This document shows, piece after piece, positions 48,573 to 58,123 of a stretch of DNA of 64,000 nucleotides. Numbering within the stretch: position 1 is the first letter of the stretch; each line of letters begins with the position of its first letter. Origin of the DNA: Eucommia ulmoides (Eukaryota; Streptophyta; Magnoliopsida; Garryales; Eucommiaceae); assembly GCA_016647705.1 (NCBI GenBank), contig CM028333.1, positions 27,564,743 through 27,628,742 on the forward strand. The letters run 5' to 3'. The position numbers and the translations under genes were made by a program. A model generated the notes under the pieces. That model saw only the letters and a list, made by a program, of their open reading frames with translations, was not told where the DNA came from and searched no databases.

Positions 48573-49107
48573 TAGGGATGGTCATGGGCCTGGAGGCCCG
48601 ATCGGCCTGCCCAACCCGGCCTTATTTTTTTAGGGCTTGGGCTTGGTGTTTGAGCCCATGAGCTGGGCTAGGGCCTAAAGATTAATGCCCATTCATTTTT
48701 AGGGCCGGGCTAGGGCTTGATCATTTTTGTTTAGGCCCGGCCCGGCCCGGCCCGAACTATTTTAAAATATAAAAAATATATATTTTATATATATATCCAT
48801 AGAGAAAGAGTTGATGGGTCATTTTATAATTTATAATTTTGGCTAGATAATTTAGCAAACTCTAGTTTCATTCCTCTCATAGAGAGAGAATTGAAGGATC
48901 ATTTTGTAATTTTCATATTTAGTTTTTAAATTTTAAAATAAATAAATTATAGGGTCGGGTTAGGGCCGGGCTTGGGCTTAATTTTTTTTTGTAGGGCCGG
49001 GCTTGGGCATAAAATTAGGACCCGATCATAGGGCCAGGCCGGGCTAGGGCCTAACATTTTTGTGTAATACCCTAGTCAAAACCCGGCCCGTCCCATGACC
49101 ATCCCTA
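48573..49107. mobile_element. hAT-type MITE with perfect 8-bp duplication
   Basis: The ends are TAGGGATGGTCATGGG and its exact complement CCCATGACCATCCCTA, a 16-bp perfect TIR. CGTATTAC lies outside both ends (48565-48572 and 49108-49115), an 8-bp target duplication as for hAT elements. The 535-bp interior has GGCCCGGCCCGGCC-like tandem sequence and its complement near the other end, so the element folds on itself. No transposase. Confidence 0.92.
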
Positions 49108-49510
49108 CGTATTACCCCGTCTTACACTCAGAAGAGGTGGCGGTGGAGTTTTAGAATCAAAATTGTTGGATACCATAAACTCCGTTATTGTTAACTAAAA
49201 CGAAATCAAACATGTATTAAGTGAATGAAATCAATCCCTAAGTAATCAATTTAGTTAAGATTAACCCATTAATTGTAATTTAGCTTAGTTTAAATTAGTT
49301 TAATTTAAATAATTTCTTTAACCGTCTGGATAATAAGAGATTATGCCAATTGCGATACTCAATTTATTCAAACCGTACCTGTGGGAACGATATCCGATCT
49401 TCAAAGATTCACTATATTAAAGCTAGATCTCGTGCACTTGTGAGTAGTCAATACGCGAGCGTGATAACAAACGCTACGCCATACAAGCAGCGCTTAAAAA
49501 GCGGCCACCA

Positions 49511-49712
49511 ATAAGTTGTGGGTAATCTCGTGTATGCAATGAAAAGTATTAGATAAGATATATGTCATGTAGTAGGTTCGATAAACAAATATCGATCCAA
49601 CCCTAGTAAAGCACATTAGCAGGCAGTATAAATATTTCTCAGATATTTACAAGGAACTAAAAGCATACGACTTTGTTTTGGATTAGGTGATCTAGTAATA
49701 ATTGGTTATAGT
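49511..49712. other. Short unassigned segment
   Basis: Between the E2 LTR and the inverted LTR of element F. No features seen. Confidence 0.4.
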
Positions 49713-50345
49713 TGTAACGACTCAGTTTTCCAAGACTGCTACTTGGTTTCTTCCCTGGGAGAATTAACATCCCAGAATCAAACAACCAATATTTTATTAC
49801 ATAAATCTGAGAAATTTTACCAACTACGGCGATAATTATAAGTATCGAATTTTCAAGTCAATTTTACAACAATGATTAATAAATACAATTACTACATATT
49901 AAATCAAAATTCAATTTCTCCTAAAGAGAAATAAGATTAAAAAAAAATTAAATGAAAAATATTCTATTTGATATTTGGAAAAAAAAAATATTATTACAAC
50001 AATAATTCTCCCCGTAATAGTTGATATTAGATTTATTATGCATACAACCATATTTAGGGGTTGAACAGTTAATTATAATGTTTATTTATTATAACTCAGA
50101 TTCCAACCGAAACAGTTGGAATATTATGAGATTGATTGTCATATATGATAAATTAATTATCATTATAGTAATATTAATTTGATATTTTACTGATTGGTAT
50201 AATAAATAATATTTGATTTTTATAATAATCTAAATATTACGCATAAGTAATATTTACTATGAATTATCAACCATTGTGCCTAATATGCATAAAATTCAAA
50301 CAATGACATTTGAAACTTATATTCCGTGGCTTGAAAACCATTTTG

Positions 50346-50422
<77 letters not shown>

Positions 50423-51114
50423 TACAAATTAAAATTCTTGGCGCCATTCTTAGTCTTACTAGCCCTGCAATCAAAATTGTAGGGCTGTGAGCTAATACTC
50501 AGTATAATTTCAACCCCTCTAATATGTTCATTTAATTAACGTGACAAATAAAACACCTTAGCATGATTTTCACATAATTTTTACATAATCATAATTATTT
50601 CATGCGAATTAACAACTATAATTCACCGATAATAATAATATAAATAACCCAATAAACAGATTAAATACAAACATTAGAAGAATTAAAAATTGTACCCAAA
50701 ATTCGAAACCAAAATCTGAACCAAACATCTCACTCAAAACTTTTACTTAATAATCTGAACATGAATACCTTAATATATCATGTCTATGATTATTATTATT
50801 ATTACTTGAATAATAGTTCCCTTGTTTTGGTTCAGCAGACCCTTATATATAGAATTAGTAACTATTATTATTATTATTATTATATAGTTCCTATTACATG
50901 TGTAATGTTTGTATATATATTATATATAATTACTTGGTTCACGTTGTTTCCTTCTATATGAAAAAAAACAATGTAAATCATTAATTAATTAATTTATTTA
51001 TTTACACAATGTCCTCTCTTAAAATAAAGAAAATATTAATTATATCTCAAAAATCTTAAAAGTATATTTTAAATAATACAATAGTCCCAAAATAATTAAA
51101 AATCAAATTTAAAT
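49713..51114 (-). repeat. Inverted LTR fragment of element F
   Basis: It starts TGTAACGACTCAGTTTTCC, the complement of the LTR end found at 51565 and 56371. The first 450 bp are an inverted copy of 51115-51565. The rest (to about 51110) matches the complement of the front part of the 3' LTR, for example GGGACTATTGTATTA at 55093 against AATACAATAGTCCC. It contains an (AT)34 run at 50349-50417. Confidence 0.65.
50349..50417. repeat. (AT)n microsatellite
   Basis: About 34 uninterrupted AT units. Confidence 0.95.
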
Positions 51115-51565
51115 TAACATGCTGATAATTAAATCATATATTACAATCAATCTCATAATATTCCAACTGTTTCGGTTGGAATTTGGGTTATAATAAATAA
51201 ATATTATAATTAAATGTCTAACCCCTACATATGGTTGTATACATGATAAATATGATATCAACTATTTAGGGGAGAATTATTGTTGTAATATTTTTTTTTT
51301 CCAAATATCAAATAGAATATTCGTTATTTAAATTTTTTTAATCTTATTTCTCTTTGGGAGAAATTGAATTTTGATTTAATATGTAGTAATTGTATTTATT
51401 AATCATTGTTATAAATTTGACTTGAAAATTTGATACTTATAATTATCGCCGTAGTTGGTAAAATTTCTCAGATTTATGTAATAAAATATTGGTCGTTTGA
51501 TTCTGGGATGTTAATTCTCCCAAGTGAGAAATCAAGTAGCGGCTCTAGAAAACCGGGTCGTTACA
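51115..51565 (+). repeat. 5' LTR end of element F (truncated)
   Basis: The last 450 bp of an LTR, ending AAAACCGGGTCGTTACA, the same end as the 3' LTR (ACCGGGTCGTTATA at 56371). A primer site follows at once. The front two thirds are missing, replaced by the inverted LTR fragment. Confidence 0.65.
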
Positions 51566-51566
51566 A

Positions 51567-51578
51567 GTGGTATCAAAG
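51567..51578 (+). promoter_or_regulatory. tRNA-Met primer binding site of element F
   Basis: GTGGTATCAAAG follows the LTR by one base. TGGTATCAGAGC is the initiator tRNA-Met site of chromovirus-type gypsy elements. Confidence 0.65.
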
Positions 51579-51865
51579 CGGGTTTGCGACTACCCTAAAC
51601 TTGGGTTATGGTATCCATTGCTCATAATAAATGAAGTAATACTTAAAAATGAAAAAAAAAAATCATATAATTCATTAATTCAAAAAAAAAAAAAAAAATC
51701 GCAACCAAATCAAATGCTAAAGTGGATACAAAAACATAATTGTTCCCAAAAAGAAAAGGATAAAAATAAAATAAAAATATGAAACACCAGATATATGAGA
51801 ATAAGAAAAACTATTCCTATTTTTCTCCAGATTTTTTTAAAATAAATTCTTGCGAAGGAATATAA

Positions 51866-52423
51866 GGCCCCATTTGGTTAGTGTTCCCAATCAAACCCAA
51901 CCCAACCCAAAAATTTTGGGTTTGATTTTTGGGAATGCATTTGGCAAATACAAAACTCAACCCAACCCAACCCAAAAAATAAGAATTGATTCTCAAAATC
52001 CTAAAGAAACCAGAAACAAAAAATATTGTTTCTTTTTGTGCCCAAAAAACTCAACCCAAAGTTCTCAACTTTCGTCTTCATCTGCCGGCCGACCACCACT
52101 ACCCACCGCTGTCCGCCGTTGCCGGCCACCTCCAGCGACCTTCCGCTGCCACCGGCCACCTCCGGCGACCGTTCGCGCCGTCGGCCTCCACCTCCGTCGC
52201 CGTCGCAGCCGTCCAGCCATTGCCAAACACAAAAAAAAAAATTGAAAAAAAAATAGTTTTAGGATAAAATCGTTACCAAACACATTCTGTTCTCAACACA
52301 AAACAAAAATTATCGTTACCAAATGTAATTCTGTCCCCAAAATTCTCAACCCAACTCAATTCAACTCAACCCAATCCATTCCAATTGGGTTCAGAAAAGT
52401 GAGAACACTAACCAAACGCCACC
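51866..52423. mobile_element. Harbinger-like MITE with GC-rich core
   Basis: The left end GGCCCCATTTGGTTAGTGTTC pairs with the complement of GAACACTAACCAAACGCCACC. TAA flanks both ends (51863-51865 and 52424-52426). Tandem AACCCAACCC blocks sit at both sides. The core 52080-52220 is strikingly GC-rich (CCGGCCACCTCCGGCGACC-like) in an AT-rich setting and reads open in several frames. I regard that as composition, though a captured fragment is possible. Confidence 0.75.
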
Positions 52424-52792
52424 TAAATGTTTTTCTCCCAGATTTTTTGTTTCTCCATTAACGGAATAATGATGGTATGATATATTAAGCCTACAGGATT
52501 ACAAAATGTACTATGGTGTATATACCTATGTGCAAGGATTGTGGTTTGGTCCATCTTTGCATGCATGATCGTCTCTGTTATGTTTCTGGTGATTTGACAC
52601 TTTGCACCCATGTGTTGTTATCATTATTTCACTTTGGTCCTTGCAAGTTGTAAATTAAACATACTAATATTTTAAGTGGCCTTTGATTGATATAACTTAT
52701 CAATAATAAGTTAAATAAACCTTGGTGAGTACTGTGTTAGTCATGGACCATAGAATTTATTGTTGAATTGGAAATATTAAGTTAAAAATGTT

Positions 52793-54116
52793 TACTGTCT
52801 TCTATATAAATCATGAAATTATATTCTCGTATTTAATTTTTTAAAAAATGGGGTTGTTAAAACTGGACAGTTTTATGATGTTAAATAAATCAAGAAAAAT
52901 TTTAAAGGTGGAACATGATTTTATTATTCTATTATGTCATAGTGTGATTTTATCAGGAGAACATATCCTGAGAGATGTGTTTGGTCCTTACAGGAGGGCA
53001 TGTCCTGTAGGACATTGTTGTTGTGACCTGTTAGAAGGACAAGTCCTGTAGGTGATTGATTATATTGTCGATATGTTGAGATCTGTCAGGAGTGCAAATT
53101 TTGTAGGTGGATGCCCCTACCATTGGGGATATTGAATGGCCTTGACATTATTGGCCACCATAGAAGTACAGTCATATAGGTTATGGTATTGTCGTAACTC
53201 CTGATTATGAGGTAAAAATGATCCTATGGCCAGTAGGAAAATATGTGTGCGGTATTTTATTATATATCAAAATGATTTGATTGATGGATTTAAATATATC
53301 ATGCTATTGCAATGATAGCAGTGGAATTTTATTTCGGATCAGTGTGCGATTATATTTATATTATATTTTGAAAAGTGGTATTTAATAAATATACTTGATC
53401 CGTAAATTATTTTTATATTATGAAGACCGTAGTGTATTGTCTTCTAGGTAAATTATAAAATTATATTTTCATACTAAAATATGGAAAGAAAAAGGGGTTA
53501 TTAAAATGGATTATTTTATAATGTTATGCGGATCAAGTTGATTTTCAAATCTGGAAAGTGATTTTTATTATCCGACTATGCCATAGTCTGATCTCAACAG
53601 GAGGGTATGTCCTATGGGATGTTGTTGGTCCTAACAGGAGGGCATGTCCTATAGGACGACATATTGTGACCTGTTAGGAGGGCAAATCTTGCAAGTGATT
53701 GATTATGTTGTTGATATATTGAGACCTATTAGGAGAGCAAGTCCTGCAAGTGATTGATTATGTTATTGATATGTTGAGACCTGTCAGTAGTGCAAATCCT
53801 GCAGGTAGCTGCCCCTACTATTGGGGATATTGATTGACCTTGACACTGATAGTCACTTAGATGACACAGTTGAACGAGTTACAGTACCGTCGTAACTCCC
53901 AATCGTGAGGCAAACGATCCTGTGGATGGTAAAGAAGTATGTTATTTTATTATAGATAAATGGATTGACTAGTTAATTTAAAAATTCGGTTGTTCTCTTA
54001 TGGTGATATTTTTATTGAGATGTAGATACTGCCCAGAATGACTATATTTTATTGAAAAATAGATTTTGATAAAAGTATTTGATCCATAAAATATTTTATG
54101 CTACGAAGACAGTACA
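52793..54116. repeat. 642-bp tandem duplication in element F
   Basis: Two diverged units start at 52793 and 53435 (TACTGTCTTCT / TATTGTCTTCT). They share in order ATGAAATTATATT, GGAGGGCATGTCCT, GATTGATTATATTGTCGATA, GCCCCTACCATTGGGGATAT and GTCGTAACTCC. Each holds a series of short palindromic blocks of the AGGAGGGCATGTCCTATAGGAC type. Confidence 0.8.
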
Positions 54117-54747
54117 CATATAAAAAAAAAATAACTTAGATAAATATTGGTCCACAATTAGCATTAGGTATAGTCGGAGTGTGGAGTAATCATGAGACTT
54201 TTGGGAGTCAATTGTTTTTTCGAGATGTTAATTTGAATTTTTTGAACTTAACTGATATTTTAGAAATCTGAGTGGGGGTTTTATGTAATATTTTTATATA
54301 CATTTTTCGTGATTATTGAACCTGTGCTGTTACGTATTGAACCTTGTGATGGAATATCCTATATGTGGTTGAAATGTATTAATGTGTTTTGAAATATATT
54401 TATGTGTTTTAGACTTATTTCTGAAAATCCGTTACTAAAAGTTTGGATTGTGTTGATAATTATGGAAAGGTTTACAAGATTATTGAAATTTTAATGTGGA
54501 TATTGAAGATGATTGTTTTTAGACGCATGGGGCAGTCTACGAGAAATTTGGGCTATCTGTTGGGTAAGATGGTAATTGTTGCGAATATGTTCGTTTGAAT
54601 ATCGGATGAGATTGATAAAATGCTAGTATGGGATATTGCAGTAGACTTGAAAAGTCATGCCAAGTGGAAAAAATCTTTGAGGTCGTAGATCAGTTGGAAA
54701 TGAGATAGTCCCAATTTAATGAGACTCCTGTGATATTTTAAAGATAG

Positions 54748-54800
<53 letters not shown>
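54748..54800. repeat. (ATT)n microsatellite
   Basis: About 18 uninterrupted ATT units. Confidence 0.95.
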
Positions 54801-54945
54801 CAGAGTGGCACAACGGGAGCATGGTGATAACTTTCGGTTATTATTATTTAACCGAGAGTGACTAATATGACAGTGCAATGAGATTTTAAAGTTTTATTGC
54901 TTGAAACGAAATTTCGAGGACGAAATTTAATTAAGAGGGGTAAAT

Positions 54946-56371
54946 TGTAATATTCCAAAAATTCGCATTTTTGGAAAATACTATTTTATATAAGTTTAAT
55001 ATTTTTGGAATTATTTTAAAAATTTATGGTATAAATAATATTTGATCATTTTTTGAGTTAAATGTTAATTTTAAATTGACGTTTAAAATTTGTGGGACTA
55101 TTGTATTAGTTAAAATATATTTTTAGATATAATTAATATTTTATTTTATTTTAAAAGGGGTATTGGTGTAATTAAATAAATAAATTAAGTAATTAATGGC
55201 TCAAATTAGTTTTTTTCGTAGATAAGAAAACCAATTTTAAGCCTATGTATGCATGCATGTTGACAAGTGTAAAGACATTTTATTATAATAATAATAAGAA
55301 TAATGAAAAAGAAAGGAATTGGAATCCTATGATTAAGTGGAACGTCTATTATACTATAGAGGGAGGAACATTATCATTATGAGGAGGAGTTGTTTGAATT
55401 TGGAAGAAAGTCTAAAAAAAATTCATGATTCATATATATTCCCGAGGTTTTTTTTAGAATTTTGGATCGGATTTCTATTTTAGATTTCAGTTAGAATTTT
55501 TAACTCTATTTAATTTTTTCATTGTGAGATTTATGCCATTATTATTGTTAAATTTTAACTGTTAAATTTCATGAAATAGTTATACTTATGTGAAAATTTT
55601 GTGAAATTTATGTCAATGTATTTCATTTATTGTATGAATTAAATGCACGTATTAGGTGGTTAGAGTTCTACTGAGCGTTGGCTTACAACCCCATAATTTT
55701 TATTGCAAGTCAGATGGGAGCGAAACAGCGACATGAATTATATTCGAATTTCTATTTGTAAAAATTGTGTTTAGTATTTACCGTTATAATCGGTGAATTC
55801 GATAATTATAATTATCGCCATAGTTTGAAAAACTATCAAATTTTATCAATGATCAACATAAAAATATATATAACTATTAAGTATATGATAATTATAATTC
55901 AACCATTTCAATCTAGGGTGATCCGATTTGTAGTGCAATAATAATTTGTGGTTATAAAAAATATATTATATTATAATAATATATTATCGGAATGGTTATT
56001 CAAATGCTAAGTTATAATAAATATATTATATTATAATAATATATTATCGTAATGGTTATTCAAATGCTAAGCTATTAATAATTATTGCTTCACTTATTTT
56101 ATCATTAATTTACACTGCATAATCTGGGGTCAATTTATACAGGTTCAATAATTTTACAATAGGAATTATATTAGAATTTCTATTTGTAATACTTGTAGTT
56201 ATTATCTACCATCGTAAATCAACGCAAAAATTTGAAAAATCATAAATGTCGTCATCGCATTGTAAAAAAATTATCAGATTTATTAATAATGAAATATTGG
56301 TCGTTGGATGTTAGCGTTAATTCTCCAAGGAGAGAAATCGAGTAGCGGCTCTAGAAAACCGGGTCGTTATA
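54946..56371 (+). repeat. 3' LTR of chromovirus-like element F
   Basis: It begins TGTAATATTCC after the GAGGGG tract and ends GGGTCGTTATA, where the other copies have GTTACA. Length 1426 bp. The last 100 bp match 51466-51565, including GTAGCGGCTCTAGAAAACCG. Two AATATATTATA.. blocks at 55962 and 56022 are a local 60-bp duplication. Confidence 0.7.
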
Positions 56372-56379
56372 ATAGTAAT

Positions 56380-56810
56380 GTAAGTGATGGAAAGTCTAAA
56401 ACGGGTCATGTATTTTATGTTTAGTGGACCAATTGTTTCTTGGTTAAGTAAAAAATAAAATTGTGTTGCAAATTTTACTGTAGAAGCAAAATACATAACT
56501 TGCAGCACAATGGTAAGTAATATGATCTATATTATGCGTTTTATCAACAACTTAAACTTGGGTATGCCTGATAAACCGATCAATGTGTTATGTGATAGTC
56601 AGCTCGCTATCTCTTCAATAAAAGTGGAGCAAACAATTTTAATGGAAAACACGTTGATATGAAGAATCATTACATTAAACATGTAATAGAAATGGATAAA
56701 ATTAAAGTTAGTCATATTTCCTCGGAAGATATGGTAGCATATCTATGACCAAGGGGTTGTCTCTGAAGAAATTCAGAGAACATGTAGCTGCAAATGGGCT
56801 TAAAAACACA
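56380..56810 (+). pseudogene. Copia RNase H remnant
   Basis: Pieces of a copia RNase H can be read in shifting frames: KSKTGHVFY, then SKKQN-like and NVLCDSQLAI-like segments, then HVDMKNHYIKHVIEMDKI and VSHISSEDMVA. These follow the family order (STSG.VF, SKKQ, CD..SAI, R.KHID..YH.IR). Several stops are present. Element F's 3' LTR ends just before it, so F probably landed in or next to this copia element. Confidence 0.6.
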
Positions 56811-56898
56811 TAGGTGTTATAGAGGTACATGTAATAAAGGGTATCCAACTTAAAAACACATAGGTGTTATAGAGGTACATGTAATAAAGGGCATCATC
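56799..56898. repeat. 50-bp tandem duplication
   Basis: Two nearly identical 50-bp units starting CTTAAAAACACATAGGTG (56799 and 56849), at the end of the copia remnant. One base differs near the end of the units (GGGTATC / GGGCATC). Confidence 0.9.
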
Positions 56899-57970
56899 AA
56901 TGGATAGATTTCGGGGATGCTTGAGATGAACATATGCATTATGTTACTCTATTTGGTTAAATAATAGTTGGTCATTAAAATATAGAGGGCACTAGCGAGT
57001 AAATAGGTTGATTTGGAGATGATTACAAAAAAATTCGTTGTGTTTTTTCAATTTTAAATCGAATGATATCTTAGACATGTAGTGTTTTGAAGTAGTTCAT
57101 AATGATTGAAGTATGGACTTCTTCAATTCAAGATATTAGTGTTTTTCAGATAGTGAATAAAAGTCGTTCAGATTATGTCATTTTAGTAGATGACATATAA
57201 GGGAAAGACACCGTTGATAAATTTGATTGAAAACGTGTGCATGGGAATAATGCCAATATTTGACATCAATAGTGAAATGTCTTGTAGATAAAAGTTTGGA
57301 TTATTTTTTTGTGGTCACATTCTTATGAGTACTCGAAGTTACCGAATTTCCAATACGAACAGAGTTATTTATAGACAATGCATATTTCTTAGGATTTGAG
57401 GGTTATTGGTGATATATATATATTTATGATGGGATTGGTCATACTAAATCAAATTCCTTAGCCATAAATAACTTCACACACGGGGGAGTAAGTAGATGTT
57501 TAAGGGTGTTTGGGAAGAAATAAGACGCAACCATTAAAATAGGTGTGTCTATGCTAATGGCTTGTAACCGGTGACGAATTATATATATATATTTCTCTAT
57601 AATTAGTCATATGAGTGGTTCACATGCACCCCTTAATATATTATAAATATCAAGGAAAAAATTCCATTTTATTGGTTGTTGTCAATACAACAAATTCTTT
57701 TCACTACTCTCTCTTTCGGTAAATAGTCTTAAAAGAAAACACTCATATTGGGTCATTTATATTTATAAACCAATAAAAAATAAATTTAACAATTGTAAAC
57801 AAAACAAAAGGTTAACAAATGATACCCATCAAAATAAGTAATGGGCTGAATTGTCATTACCCATAACTTGCGCAATTATTTTACGACTTTGGGTTGATAA
57901 AACGGCATAGTATTTAAATCACAAACTGCGATACTGTTATACTTGTCCAATCGACTGCACTCAGCAGCGC
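56899..57970. other. Copia 3' side remnant and upstream region of the RRM gene
   Basis: No gene. The first part is probably degenerate LTR or post-pol sequence of the copia remnant. The last 300 bp should hold the promoter and 5' leader of the RRM gene, but no clear TATA position can be chosen. Confidence 0.4.
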
Positions 57971-58123
57971 ATGAACTTCTCACCGGCAAATCTCCGCCAT
58001 AGCCAAAGCTTCGACCTTCCTGATAAAAATGTTGAAGATGAGCCTACTGAGGACCGCAATCAACGGAAACCGTTTGATTCGGGTGGACAATCCAAAACAA
58101 GGCCTCGCTTCTCTTCTCCGTGA
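57971..58123 (+). promoter_or_regulatory. Upstream ORF overlapping the RRM gene start
   Basis: The ATG at 57971 opens 50 codons and ends at TGA 58121-58123. It overlaps the main start (58029) by 95 bp in another frame. If the leader includes this ATG, translation of the main ORF would depend on leaky scanning. Whether the transcript starts upstream of it is not visible. Confidence 0.4.

Larger units (their letters stand above)
44819..49510 (+). repeat. 3' LTR of E2, split by two insertions
   Basis: It starts TGATAGGTGC and ends GCGGCCACCA. After removing D2 with its duplication and the hAT MITE with its duplication, about 1394 bp remain, close to the 1425 bp of E1. The LTR pieces are 44819-45436, 48192-48572 and 49116-49510. 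The shared ACGACCCGGGAGGGCGTTAG block is at 48454. Confidence 0.75.
51579..54945 (+). mobile_element. Internal region of chromovirus-like element F, no pol left
   Basis: It runs from the primer site to the polypurine tract. Only the last pol codons are recognisable: CGAAATTTCGAGGACGAAATTT at about 54907-54928 reads NFEDEI, the usual C-terminal tail of chromoviral pol, then GAGGGG. The rest is a MITE (51866-52423), a 642-bp tandem repeat and AT-rich DNA. Blocks such as GTAACTCCCAATCGTGAGG (53892) resemble blocks in D1 and D2, so part of the interior may be a related LTR. Confidence 0.5.

Noticed and set aside
51986-52267. Open GC-rich frames in the MITE core that read Pro/Ala/Ser-rich proteins
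   Set aside because: All frames are open because of CCG/CGG composition; no domain, and the borders are those of a MITE.
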